From NCBI RefSeq assembly GCF_021173675.1, contig NZ_JAIHON010000003.1, positions 620,001 through 684,000 of the forward strand: a DNA stretch of 64,000 nucleotides. Reading direction: 5' to 3'. Numbering within the stretch: position 1 is the stretch's first letter; every line of letters starts with the position of its first letter. Of the stretch, positions 8,230 through 20,610 are shown piece after piece. The stretch is from Streptomyces lincolnensis. GTDB taxonomy: Bacteria > Actinomycetota > Actinomycetes > Streptomycetales > Streptomycetaceae. The notes beneath the pieces are model-generated. The model was not told the origin of the DNA, did no database searches, and worked only from the letters and a program-made list of their open reading frames with translations. Position numbers and translations under genes: made by a program.

Positions 8230-9258
8230 TCAGAGGGCGTTCGGGTGCAGCATCCTGGCGATCTTCTCCACGGCCAGGTCGTTGCTGGGCCCGAGGTAGA
8301 TCGAGTCGGACAGCACGAGGGAGCGCTTGTTCTTCGCGGCCGGCCACTGGGGGAACTCCTTGAGCAGTTTGCGGGCGTACGCCTCGGGGTTCGGGTCGTT
8401 GTAACTGATCACCACGAGGGCATCCACCTGCTCGGCGGCGACCTTCTCCTTGCTCAGGTCGGCGAAGGCGGTCTTGGAGGTGGAGGAGAAGGCGTTGCTG
8501 CCGCCCGCCTTGGCGAGGACGTCGTTCCAGATGCCGTGGGCCGCGATGGAGCTGAAGTCGTTGCCGCCCATGCTCATGTTGGAGAAGACCACCATGACGT
8601 TGGGCTTCTTCTCGCCCTTCACCTTGGCCGACACGTCGCTGATCCGTTTGCGCGACTCGGTGATGAGCTTGTCGGCGCGCTTGCCGACGTTGAAGATCTT
8701 CCCCAGGTCGCGCAGCAGCTGATAGCTGTCGTCGATGGTCATGCGGGAGGTGTCCTGATCACAACCCTGGGGGGACACATAGGAGTTCGCGCCGACCGCC
8801 TTGAGGTCGTCACGGGTCGCGAAGCCGTTCTTGGCGTCGAAGCCGTACGAGGTGGTGGACAGCACCAGGTCCGGGCTCAGGCCCAGCATGGCCTCGCGGG
8901 GGATGTCGTAGGCGTCGTTGGGCTTGATGTCGCCGGTGGGCAGCTTCTTGATGGCCGCGGCCCGGCCCGGGACCTCGGAGCGGCCGTAGGACTGCCCGTT
9001 CGCCACGATCCGGTCACCGAGCCCGAGCGCCAGCAGCGAGGAGACCTCCGCGACGGAGGCACCGTTCATCACGACCACCCGGCCGGGTGCCTTGGTGTAC
9101 GTGGTGGTCTGTCCGCAGTTCTTGAGCGTGACCGGATATCCGGGGGCGCTCGCGTCCCCGACGGCCTTGGCCGTCGGGGACGACGAGGCCCCGCATGCCG
9201 TGGCGGCCAGGCACAGGGCGCCGGCCAGGGCCACGGCAGCGGGCCGTTTCGTCTGCAC
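8230..9258 (-). CDS. Lipoprotein substrate-binding protein for metallophore
   Basis: A 342-residue lipoprotein with a type II signal peptide (lipobox LAATAC, Cys at about residue 22) and a periplasmic-binding-protein fold of the FepB/BtuF class. Family stretches include RVVVMNGASVAEVSSLLALG, LSPDLVLST and VDALVVISYNDPNP. GTG 9258 follows AGGAG at 5-6 nt. It lies 30 bases behind the NRPS gene in the same operon, so the likely ligand is the isonitrile lipopeptide-metal complex made by that operon. Confidence 0.9.
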   Translation of the reverse strand: MQTKRPAAVALAGALCLAATACGASSSPTAKAVGDASAPGYPVTLKNCGQTTTYTKAPGRVVVMNGASVAEVSSLLALGLGDRIVANGQSYGRSEVPGRAAAIKKLPTGDIKPNDAYDIPREAMLGLSPDLVLSTTSYGFDAKNGFATRDDLKAVGANSYVSPQGCDQDTSRMTIDDSYQLLRDLGKIFNVGKRADKLITESRKRISDVSAKVKGEKKPNVMVVFSNMSMGGNDFSSIAAHGIWNDVLAKAGGSNAFSSTSKTAFADLSKEKVAAEQVDALVVISYNDPNPEAYARKLLKEFPQWPAAKNKRSLVLSDSIYLGPSNDLAVEKIARMLHPNAL

Positions 9259-9288
9259 ACGATCTCCTAGGGACGGGAAGGACTCCGC

Positions 9289-13570
<4,282 letters not shown>

Positions 13571-13584
<14 letters not shown>

Positions 13585-13828
13585 GAGCCGCTCCCGCCTG
13601 GCGTTCGGACAGCAGCTGCCACCACGAGCCGAAGGAGGTGCGCTCGGCGAGCTCGACGAAGCTCACCTCCGCGCCGGCGGTCCGCCATCGCTCGGCGAGG
13701 GTGGTGATGCGCAGCGAGTCCAGGCCCGCGTCCAGGGGGTTTTCGTCCAGGTCGACTTCGTCCGGTTGCTGGTGCAGGAACTCCGCCAGATCGGCGCGGA
13801 AGGCGTCCAGCGTCAGGGGCTCAGGCAT
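13571..13828 (-). CDS. scoB: Acyl carrier protein, ScoB-type
   Basis: An 85-residue carrier protein with the phosphopantetheine motif GLDSL. ATG 13828 is chosen over an upstream GTG at 13852 because it gives the usual carrier-protein length. It lies between the acyl-ACP ligase and the NRPS in the order known for the sco/mma/Rv0097-0101 clusters, where this protein carries the acyl chain on which the isonitrile is built. It overlaps the NRPS start by 14 bases. Confidence 0.88.
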
Positions 13829-13870
13829 GGTGTTCTCTCTTGGTAGCTGCACGGGGTGCGCGGGGGCCGG

Positions 13871-15463
13871 TCAGTTGACCTTGCGGTCGGCGGCGCTCCA
13901 GAAGCGGTCGCGCAGTTCACGGCGGAGGATCTTGCCGCTCGGATTGCGCGGAACATGGTCGATGAACTCGTAGGCCGCGGGCAGCTTGAAGGCGGCCAGT
14001 CGGTCGACGAGGAAGCGGTGCAGGTCCCGCGGGGAGGGCTCCTGCCCGGCCACGGGTACGACGAAGGCGTGGACCTTCTCGCCCCACCGCTCGTCGGGGG
14101 CGCCCACGATCACTGCCTCGGCCACGCCGGGGTGACGCTCCAGGACGTTCTCGATCTCGGCGGGGTAGACGTTCTCGCCCGCGACGAGGATCGCGTCCTT
14201 GATGCGGTCCTGGATGAAGATGTAGCCGTCCTCGTCGATGTATCCGGCGTCGCCGGTGTGGATCCAGCCGTCGACGAGGGTCTCGGCGGTCTTGTCGGGC
14301 AGAGCCCAGTACTCGACCATGTGGGCCGGCGTGGCCAGGCAGATCTCGCCGATGGCGCCCGTGGGCAGTTCCTTGCCGTCCCCGTCGATGACCTTGCTGC
14401 CGACTCCCGGGTACGGGTGTCCCGCGGCCTTCATCCGGGGGTGGCCGGGAATGTGGTCGGCGGGCGGCAGGCATACGGCGGTGTTACCGGTTTCGGTCAG
14501 GCCGTAGATCTGGGCGAACTCGCTGCCGAACATGGCCAGGCTCTCTTCGAGGAGGGTCTCGGAGATCGGCGAGCCGCCGTAGACGATCTTGCGGAGGGTG
14601 GTGAAGTCGTCCGGCTTCACGCCGGGTTCGGCCAGCATCATGCGCAGCATGGCGGGGACCACGCAGGCGGTGGTGATGCCGCGGTCGCGGATGAGGTCGA
14701 TCGCGTCCCGGGGTGCGAAGGCGCGCATCGCGGCCACGGTGACACCGGCGTTGAAGTTCTGGGTGGCCCACCACAGGCCGCCGACGTGGAAGCCGGGGAT
14801 GCCGACCAGGGCGACGTCGCCGGTTCGCCAGTCGATCCAGTCGAGTCGCTCGCCGGCCAGGGCGTCACGGATGGCGAAGAAGCTCCGGTGGGCGAGGACG
14901 ACTCCCTTGGGCAGGCCGGTGGTTCCGCTGGTGTAGAGCTGCGCGACCGGTGTGTCGGGGGTGGGGGAGGAGGCGGGCTCGGTGTCCGGGTGCTCCGCCT
15001 TCCAGGCGTCGAAGCCGTCGTCGGTGCCCAGCCGGACGACCGTCTTCGGCGGGGCGGTCGGCAGCCGGTCCAGGACGGGCGCGAACTCGTCCTCCAGGAA
15101 GAGCAGTTCGCTGCCGGAGTCCTGGAGGATGTGGCTGACCTCGGGCGCGGTCAGCCGCCAGTTGATGGGCACCAGAACGGTCTCGCTCTTGGCGCAGCCG
15201 AACAGGATCTCGTAGTAGTGCTCGGATTCCTTGCCCAGGTAGGCGACGCGGGCGCCGGGACCGGCCCCGGCGGCGCCCAGGGCATGGGCGATGCGGTTGC
15301 TCTCGCCGTGCAGTCGGGCGTACGTGAGGTCGCGGTCCTCGCAGGTGACCGCGGTGACCTGCGGGCTGTGCGCGGCGTGGAAGCGGGCTGTGTCGACGAG
15401 GGTCTTGAGCTGTGGGTGGTGCAGCCTTTCGCCGGGTGTCCCGGGCGCGGACGGTTCGGCCAT
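13871..15463 (-). CDS. scoC: Acyl-ACP ligase (AMP-forming), ScoC/FadD10-type
   Basis: A 530-residue ANL-superfamily enzyme with the P-loop YTSGTTGLPKGV (residues 177-188), YGLTETGNTA, the hinge GWIHTGDAGYIDEDGY and the C-terminal catalytic NPSGKILRRELR. In the homologous clusters (FadD10 of Mycobacterium, ScoC of Streptomyces) it activates a fatty acid as acyl-AMP and loads it on the stand-alone ACP, here the next gene. A general acyl-CoA synthetase role is unlikely given the conserved gene order. The ribosome-binding site before ATG 15463 is weak. Confidence 0.9.
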   Translation of the reverse strand: MAEPSAPGTPGERLHHPQLKTLVDTARFHAAHSPQVTAVTCEDRDLTYARLHGESNRIAHALGAAGAGPGARVAYLGKESEHYYEILFGCAKSETVLVPINWRLTAPEVSHILQDSGSELLFLEDEFAPVLDRLPTAPPKTVVRLGTDDGFDAWKAEHPDTEPASSPTPDTPVAQLYTSGTTGLPKGVVLAHRSFFAIRDALAGERLDWIDWRTGDVALVGIPGFHVGGLWWATQNFNAGVTVAAMRAFAPRDAIDLIRDRGITTACVVPAMLRMMLAEPGVKPDDFTTLRKIVYGGSPISETLLEESLAMFGSEFAQIYGLTETGNTAVCLPPADHIPGHPRMKAAGHPYPGVGSKVIDGDGKELPTGAIGEICLATPAHMVEYWALPDKTAETLVDGWIHTGDAGYIDEDGYIFIQDRIKDAILVAGENVYPAEIENVLERHPGVAEAVIVGAPDERWGEKVHAFVVPVAGQEPSPRDLHRFLVDRLAAFKLPAAYEFIDHVPRNPSGKILRRELRDRFWSAADRKVN

Positions 15464-15557
15464 GGGCGGGTCTGCCTCTCGTTCTGCTCTGTGTCGGCCG
15501 GAGGGCGTGCCGCCGCCGGGTGCGACGGCGGCACGCCGAGGTGCGGTTGCCGGGTGT

Positions 15558-16094
15558 CTACGGGGCGTTGACGAAGGCGAGCTTCACGGTGCCGTCGCAG
15601 CGCCCGCCGGCGTCGTCCCAGTACCGGTAGGCGGTCTCGGCGACGAGCAGCGGTTCGCCACCGGGGGAGCGCCGCTCCACCGAGAGGAACTCGATCTCTC
15701 CGGAGAAGGAACGCGCGTTGATGGGGCGCCGGAAACTGCCGCTGAAGCGGGCGATCAGGATGTCCGGCAGCTGATGGCGCCAGTAGTCGTCCAGCGTCCA
15801 GCCGGCGAACTCCTCCAACAGCCCCTCTTTCACCGCCTTGGCGACGGTGTAGTACATCATCTGGTTGTAGCTGATGTTGACCTCGACGGCGTTGAGATGG
15901 CCCGTGTCGTCGATGTAGCAGGACTCCGGGATGGCCAGTTCGCAGCGCGCGGACACGAGGCTGGAGCGGGTGCTCACCGCGGCGGACCGCAGGTACTTGC
16001 AGTGCGCCTTGTACGGCCGCAGGACCTGGGGGAGCAGGTCGTCGTCGTTGGCGTAGTCCTGCGCCGGCGGTGTGTGCTGTACGGACGGACGCAT
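15558..16094 (-). CDS. scoD: FcoT-family thioesterase, ScoD-type
   Basis: A 178-residue hot-dog-fold protein resembling Rv0098 (FcoT) and ScoD. Recognised stretches are YKAHCKYLRSAAVS, HLNAVEVNISYNQMMYYTVA and a C-terminal GRCDGTVKLAFVNA. In characterised pathways this enzyme adds glycine across the alpha,beta-double bond of the ACP-bound acyl chain and releases the beta-amino acid derivative. It starts one base after the ScoE-type gene stops, so the two are translationally linked. Confidence 0.9.
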   Translation of the reverse strand: MRPSVQHTPPAQDYANDDDLLPQVLRPYKAHCKYLRSAAVSTRSSLVSARCELAIPESCYIDDTGHLNAVEVNISYNQMMYYTVAKAVKEGLLEEFAGWTLDDYWRHQLPDILIARFSGSFRRPINARSFSGEIEFLSVERRSPGGEPLLVAETAYRYWDDAGGRCDGTVKLAFVNAP

Positions 16095-16095
16095 C

Positions 16096-16980
16096 TCACG
16101 CGGCCTCGTCGTAGAGCTTGCGCGCGTCGTGCACGGTCACGCGGAAGGAGACGGTCGGCTCCGGGGTGGTGGTGTGCCGGGCGCGGTGGATCAGGCTGCG
16201 GTTGTCCCAGACCAGAAGGTCGCCCTTCTCGAAGGTCTGCAGGTGGATGTTGGGGTGGGCGAAGGTGTCGTCGAGCTGGCCGGTCGCCTCGAAGAGGCGC
16301 TGGAGCAGGTCGCTCTCCAGCGGTTTGCCGTCCCCGTCCTCCATGCCGATGGTGAAGCCCTCGCTGATGTAGAGGATCGTTTCGCCGGTCATGGGGTGGG
16401 TGAAGGTGCTGGGCTGGACCACCGGCGGTGTCTTGGTGTCGACCTCCTCGATGATCTCCGAGATCGGCCGGTAGACGTCAGAGGGCCGGATCTTGAAGTA
16501 CTTGCGCACCGAGTGCCGGGAGAAGGTGCCGTCCACTTCCTTCTTCAGGTCCCCGGGGAGCTGCTCGTACGCCTTGCCCATGTCGATGAAGTAGGTCCCC
16601 CGGTTCTTCTCGGGGACGACCTGCGGGTAGATGAACGTCAGGCCGAAGGGGTCCGGCATGAACTGGTAGTCGGCGTGCCAGAACTTCCCGGTCTTCGGCA
16701 CGCCGATCTGCTTGCCGTCCTTGGGCACGTTGGAGGAGACGAATATCTCCTCGACCTCGGGGTGCTTGTACATCGGCTCGTAGTACGTCTCGGGGCGGCC
16801 GAACAGCTGGCCGAGTTCCAGGAACTGACGGGGTGCCAGATCCTGGTTCTTCAGCACGACGATCTTCTTGGTGTAGACGGCCGTCTTGATGGCGTCGATG
16901 TCCGCGGCGGAGGCGGTGGCGTGGTCGAACCCTTCGACCGTGGCGCCGATTTCCTTGCCCGTGACTTCCTTGATCTGCAT
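16096..16980 (-). CDS. scoE: Non-heme Fe(II)/2-oxoglutarate isonitrile-forming oxidase, ScoE-type
   Basis: A 294-residue TauD/TfdA-fold dioxygenase. The iron ligands are visible as FWHADYQF (His102, Asp104) and [12 protein letters not shown] (His265), with the oxoglutarate-binding Arg in the C-terminal VSFRVTVHD. The gene order matches ScoE/MmaE/Rv0097, which oxidatively decarboxylates an N-carboxymethyl-3-aminoacid to the 3-isocyano acid. GGGA lies close upstream of ATG 16980. This gene defines the operon as an isonitrile pathway rather than an ordinary lipopeptide one. Confidence 0.93.
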   Translation of the reverse strand: MQIKEVTGKEIGATVEGFDHATASAADIDAIKTAVYTKKIVVLKNQDLAPRQFLELGQLFGRPETYYEPMYKHPEVEEIFVSSNVPKDGKQIGVPKTGKFWHADYQFMPDPFGLTFIYPQVVPEKNRGTYFIDMGKAYEQLPGDLKKEVDGTFSRHSVRKYFKIRPSDVYRPISEIIEEVDTKTPPVVQPSTFTHPMTGETILYISEGFTIGMEDGDGKPLESDLLQRLFEATGQLDDTFAHPNIHLQTFEKGDLLVWDNRSLIHRARHTTTPEPTVSFRVTVHDARKLYDEAA

Positions 16981-17025
16981 GATCCCTGCTCTCGGTAGAG
17001 GTGGTGACAGCGGTGGTGGCAGCGG

Positions 17026-17262
17026 CTAAGGGGCGAGCTTCGAATCGATGAGCTTGGTGGTCGCGCCGAGGGTGAGGTCTTCCTGGAGCTCGTTGTCGTC
17101 GATGTGGACGCCGAGTTCGCGCTCGATGCGCATGCTGATCTCGACCATCGTCAGAGAGTCGACGTCCAGCTGGGCGAAGGTGACGTCCGGGCTGATCCGG
17201 TCGGAGGGCGCGTCGTGCAGTTTCGTGACGATCTCGACCAGTTGGTCGTAGGTGGTGCTCAT
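17026..17262 (-). CDS. Second acyl carrier protein
   Basis: A 78-residue ACP with DVDSLTMVEIS around the phosphopantetheine Ser. Its ATG (17262) overlaps the KAS III stop (ATGA), so the two proteins are made together. It is additional to the ScoB-type ACP and absent from the minimal five-gene isonitrile set. It probably carries the chain elongated by the KAS III. The following gene (ScoE-type) starts 45 bases later. Confidence 0.88.
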   Translation of the reverse strand: MSTTYDQLVEIVTKLHDAPSDRISPDVTFAQLDVDSLTMVEISMRIERELGVHIDDNELQEDLTLGATTKLIDSKLAP

Positions 17263-18353
17263 GGCTCCTGCGTTCCTCCTGTGTCGTGCGGGTGATCGGT
17301 TCGGGCGAGAGCCGGCCATGTCAGCAGGCAGGACCCCCAGGTGAGCCCGCCGCCGAAGGCGGTGAGCAGCACGCGTTCGCCCGCGTGGATGGTGTGCCGG
17401 GCGGCCGCATCGGCCAGGGCGAGCGGGATCGATGCGGCGCCGGTGTTGCCCACGGACTCGACGTTGGTCACCAGTCGTTCCGGGGGCAGTCCGAGGTCCT
17501 CCGCCACCGCGCGCAGGATGCGCAGGTTGGCCTGGTGGGGGACGATGCGGTCGATGTCGTCGACCTTGTGGTCGGCCAGCGTGAGCGTGGCGCGGGCGGA
17601 TTCCGTCATACGGGTGACCGCGTGCCGGAAGACCTCCTTGCCGCGCATGGCGAAGTAGTGGTCCTGAGCGGCGACCGGGCCGGAGGCCGAGCGCTGCCGT
17701 GAGCCACCGGCCGCCACCATGATCAGTTCCTCGCCGGCGCCGTCGCTGCCGAGGTCGAAGTGGCCGACGGCGCCGGGTTCGTCGGCGTGGCCGGCGCGCA
17801 GCACGACGGCTCCGGCACCGTCGCCGAAGATGATCGCGTTGGTCCGGTCGTGCGGGTCGACGATCGTGGAGTAGGTGTCCGCGCCGATCAGCAGGACGCG
17901 TTCGGCCACACCGGCCGCGATGAGCCCGGCGGCCGAGGCCAGTCCGTAGACGAACCCGGTGCACACGGCGCTGACGTCGAAGGCCGCTGCTCCCGTCAGA
18001 CCGAGACGGTCGGCCACGAGCGGGGCGGTGGCCGGGCAGGAACGGTCCGGAGTCGTCGTGGCGACGACGACGGCGTCCACGTCGTCCATGCCCGCGGACC
18101 GCAGGGCCCGCCGGCCTGCCTCCACCGCCAGGTCGGACGTGGCCTGGCCGGGTTCGGCGAAGTGGCGGCGATCGATTCCGGTACGGGACCGGATCCAGGC
18201 GTCGGTGGTGTCGAGCCGTCGGGAGAGTTCGTGGTTGGTCACGACCCGCGGCGGGAGCCGGCCCGCCAGGCCGCACAGGACGGCGGCACGATCGTGAGGC
18301 GGGACGGGAGGGCCGGACATGCTGAGCGGTCGGTCGTCGAGGGTGCTGGACAC
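17259..18353 (-). CDS. Beta-ketoacyl-ACP synthase III (FabH-like)
   Basis: A 364-residue thiolase-fold enzyme with the complete KAS III triad: Cys131 (DVSAVCTGF), His273 (VPHQANLRI) and Asn303 (ESVGNTGAAS). GTG 18353 follows AGGAG by 5 nt. It condenses an acyl starter with malonyl-ACP, presumably on the coupled ACP, and so may make the short or branched chain that becomes the isonitrile acyl group. It lies 74 bases behind the MFS gene in the same operon. A housekeeping FabH is unlikely because there is no fabD/fabF beside it. Confidence 0.9.
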   Translation of the reverse strand: MSSTLDDRPLSMSGPPVPPHDRAAVLCGLAGRLPPRVVTNHELSRRLDTTDAWIRSRTGIDRRHFAEPGQATSDLAVEAGRRALRSAGMDDVDAVVVATTTPDRSCPATAPLVADRLGLTGAAAFDVSAVCTGFVYGLASAAGLIAAGVAERVLLIGADTYSTIVDPHDRTNAIIFGDGAGAVVLRAGHADEPGAVGHFDLGSDGAGEELIMVAAGGSRQRSASGPVAAQDHYFAMRGKEVFRHAVTRMTESARATLTLADHKVDDIDRIVPHQANLRILRAVAEDLGLPPERLVTNVESVGNTGAASIPLALADAAARHTIHAGERVLLTAFGGGLTWGSCLLTWPALARTDHPHDTGGTQEP

Positions 18354-18427
18354 AAGGGCTCCTAGGTCTCCCGGCATGCGTGGGGGCGGGTACGGAATGG
18401 TCGTAGAAGAGGGAAGGGCGGGCGTGC

Positions 18428-19831
18428 TCAGGCGTCCGCGCGCTTCCGTAAGGGCAGCAGGGCCACGGCGCCGAGACAGATTCCGGCCGCGACCACGTAG
18501 GCGGCGCCGCGGATTCCGTCCAGGAGGGCGGCGGGCGTCAGGTCGTGGCCGCCGGTGCCGGCGACAGCCACCAGGACGGCCAGGCCCACGGCGCTGCCGA
18601 CCTGCAGGGTGGTGGAGGCCAGGCCCGACGCGATGCCCTGGTCCTGGGCCGGGATGCCGGTGGCGGCCGCGATCCACATGCCCGTCCAGGTGGCGCCCTG
18701 TCCCAGGCTGAGCAGCACGATCCCGGGCAGCAGGCGGGCGTAGGAGCCGTCGGCACTGAAGGCGAGGGCGAGGAGCAGGGCGCCGACGGCGCCGGTCGCC
18801 ATGCCGCCCAGCAGCATGGTGCGCACGCCCAGCGCGGCCACGGCTCTCTCGCCGACCTTCGTGCCTGCTGCCACGACGACGGCCGGCACGAGGAAGGCGG
18901 CTCCGGTGGCCATCGCGCTGTAGCCCTGCACCGTCTGGAAGTAGAGGGTCAGGAAGTAGGGCACCGAGCTGAAGGTGGCGCTGAACAGCGCGGTCAGCGC
19001 CATGGCGCCCAGCAGACTGCGGTGGCGGAACAGGTGCCCCGGCGTCAGCGGGGCGCGGCTGCGGGTCTCGACGAGGACGAACAGGGACAGCGATATCACC
19101 GACAGGGCCGCGCATATCAGGACGCTGCGGCTGCTCCAGCCGGCCTCCGGCGCATGGATGAGGGCGAAGACGAGCAGCGTGATGCCCGCGGTGGCGGTCA
19201 GGGCGCCCGGGAGGTCGAAGCCCCGCTGCCGGGGCAGGGGACCGTCCGCGGGGAAGAGGAACGTTCCGGCCAGGGCGATGGCCCCGGCCAGCGGGACGTT
19301 GACGAGGAACACGGCCGGCCAGCCGAAGGCGTCCACGAGCACGCCACCCAACAGCGACCCGAAGCACAGCCCGCCGGCCCCGGCAGCGCCCCACACGGCC
19401 AGCGCCCGGTTACGGCTGGGGCCCTCGTCGTACAGGGTGGTGATGAGGGAGAGCGCGGCGGGGAACAGCAGTGAACCGCCGATGCCCTGCACCGCACGCA
19501 CCGCGACCAGCACGCCCGCCGACTCCGACAGACCGCCCACCAGCGAGGAGACCGCGTACAGCAACGCGGCCACGACGAAGATCCGGCGCCGGCCCAGCAG
19601 ATCCGTGGCCCGGCCGCCGAGGAGGAGGAATCCGCCCGTCGTCACGACGTAGGCGCTGACCACCCACTGCAGGTCCTGTCCGGAGAAGCCGAGGTCACTG
19701 CCGATGCTGGGGAGAGCGACGTACACGATGTTGTAGTCGAGCGAGATGACCAGTTGGGCGGCGGCCAGGACCAGAAGCGGCAACCCGAGGCGCTGGTGCG
19801 GCGGAGCGGATGGTGAATTCACTGCAGGCAT
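18428..19831 (-). CDS. MFS transporter, DHA2 (14-TM) type
   Basis: A 467-residue multidrug-type major facilitator with about 14 hydrophobic helices. Landmarks are LDYNIVYVALPSIGSDLGFS in helix 1, GGRATDLLGRRRIFV (loop 2-3 motif A) and AVRAVQGIGGSLLFPAALSL. ATG 19831 is preferred to the open frame up to 20002 because it follows a GGGGGA and starts just before the first helix. As first gene of the isonitrile operon it is the likely exporter of the lipopeptide, complementing the FecCD importer at the other end. Confidence 0.88.
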   Translation of the reverse strand: MPAVNSPSAPPHQRLGLPLLVLAAAQLVISLDYNIVYVALPSIGSDLGFSGQDLQWVVSAYVVTTGGFLLLGGRATDLLGRRRIFVVAALLYAVSSLVGGLSESAGVLVAVRAVQGIGGSLLFPAALSLITTLYDEGPSRNRALAVWGAAGAGGLCFGSLLGGVLVDAFGWPAVFLVNVPLAGAIALAGTFLFPADGPLPRQRGFDLPGALTATAGITLLVFALIHAPEAGWSSRSVLICAALSVISLSLFVLVETRSRAPLTPGHLFRHRSLLGAMALTALFSATFSSVPYFLTLYFQTVQGYSAMATGAAFLVPAVVVAAGTKVGERAVAALGVRTMLLGGMATGAVGALLLALAFSADGSYARLLPGIVLLSLGQGATWTGMWIAAATGIPAQDQGIASGLASTTLQVGSAVGLAVLVAVAGTGGHDLTPAALLDGIRGAAYVVAAGICLGAVALLPLRKRADA

Positions 19832-20208
19832 TGCGGAACGATTCCCCCTAAGATTCCGTCCCCTGAAACAGGACGGCGACTCACCCCGGAATCGTGGCTC
19901 ACTTCCGGCGCCCGCCACAAGCACTCTCCCCTCACTTTCGGACTGGCTTGCGAGTCGGTTGTGAGATTCGTTCACGTCTTCAGTGAAGGTTGAACGTCTC
20001 ATGTGGTTGCTTACGGAACCGACCGTGGAAAATGCCAGGTGGGCATGCGGATTCGGTGGCCGAGGAGCGTCCCGGACATGTGTACGGATGGCGGAGGGGT
20101 GGGTTCCCTATTCGACAAGTCGGCTGGCGGTGTCTGCTGGTTCCAGCCTTCTCGGACGAATCTCGGCGCGTCATGGATGGCCGATTTCAGCACCCTCGTT
20201 ATCCCGTT

Positions 20209-20236
20209 GGTCCGGACTTCGATATCGTTCCGGACC
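20209..20236. promoter_or_regulatory. Inverted repeat, candidate operator
   Basis: GGTCCGGA (20209-20216) and TCCGGACC (20229-20236) are perfect 8-bp arms around a 12-base AT-richer centre containing GATATC. A further TCCGGA-like half follows. The position between divergent operons suits a dimeric repressor site. Confidence 0.5.
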
Positions 20237-20281
20237 ATCCGGAGTGCGATATTTCTAAAAGGTGGAGAAACCCTTATTCAT

Positions 20282-20313
20282 AGGGAGTCGGATGGCGGAG
20301 CCGTCTGGTTCCC
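20282..20313 (+). promoter_or_regulatory. Shared bipartite promoter-like element, copy C
   Basis: AGGGAGTCGG (20282-20291), 16 bases, GTTCCC (20308-20313), then GGCG, 73 bases before the small Met/His peptide that leads the CopA operon. Identical in both blocks and in spacing to the elements at 3798-3829 and, on the other strand, 24517-24548. Confidence 0.7.
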
Positions 20314-20361
20314 GGCGGTGGTGAAGTTTTTTGTCACACGCCCGGATGGGGCCTTTAACAA

Positions 20362-20380
20362 GGTACCCCCCTACCGTATG
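20362..20380. promoter_or_regulatory. Weak CsoR-type operator candidate
   Basis: GGTACCCCCCTACCGTATG, just before the small membrane peptide start, has the C-tract of Streptomyces CsoR sites but only a poor second half, so it is not a clear palindrome. No csoR gene is in the window. Confidence 0.25.
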
Positions 20381-20385
20381 TACGC

Positions 20386-20610
20386 ATGGAGAAGTCGAAG
20401 CGTGGTTTATTCGTCCCCCCGGCCTTGCTGGGGTTCGTCGTCCTGCTCGTGTCCTTGACGGCGGTGTCCTATGCCGTGGGACGCATGGCAGGGCCGGTGG
20501 CCCCGGGCATGCACAGCACCGTGCCGGCGTCCGAGGACTCGCAGGAGCCGGGTATGCCGGGCATGCACGGCCTCGGTCCGGCCGACCGTGAAGTGCGGGT
20601 GAGCCGATGA
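20386..20610 (+). CDS. Small membrane-anchored Met/His peptide
   Basis: A 74-residue protein with one hydrophobic helix (about residues 10-31, PPALLGFVVLLVSLTAVSYA) and an exposed tail carrying PGMHST and PGMPGMHG, Met/His groups suited to Cu(I). Codon 8 is TTA (20407-20409), rare in Streptomyces and read by the bldA tRNA. Its stop overlaps the CopA start (ATGA, 20607-20610), so CopA synthesis may depend on translation through this peptide. There is no clear ribosome-binding site before ATG 20386. It may deliver copper to CopA or act as a leader; no named family is recognised. Confidence 0.75.
   Translation: MEKSKRGLFVPPALLGFVVLLVSLTAVSYAVGRMAGPVAPGMHSTVPASEDSQEPGMPGMHGLGPADREVRVSR

Larger units (their letters stand above)
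19832..20385. other. Divergent control region between isonitrile operon and CopA operon
   Basis: A 554-base non-coding stretch separating the two divergent copper-related operons. It holds an 8-bp inverted repeat at 20209-20236, copy C of the shared promoter-like element at 20282-20313, and a C-rich, weakly CsoR-like sequence at 20362-20380. The side next to the MFS gene shows no copy of the shared element. Confidence 0.6.

Noticed and set aside
8230..9258. Classical iron-siderophore uptake only
   Set aside because: No siderophore synthetase of the NIS or catechol type is nearby; the operon context favours the isonitrile product, though iron use cannot be excluded.
17259..19394. KAS III frame extended upstream by about 340 codons
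   Set aside because: The extension is antisense-like low-complexity sequence overlapping the MFS gene; GTG 18353 with AGGAG is the proper start.
19832..20060. Shared promoter-like element upstream of the isonitrile operon
   Set aside because: Searched on the minus strand; GAGTCGG occurs near 19953 but in the other orientation and without a correctly spaced GTTCCC.
20362..20380. A confident CsoR operator
   Set aside because: Only one C-tract half is convincing and no csoR gene is present; kept as a low-confidence site.
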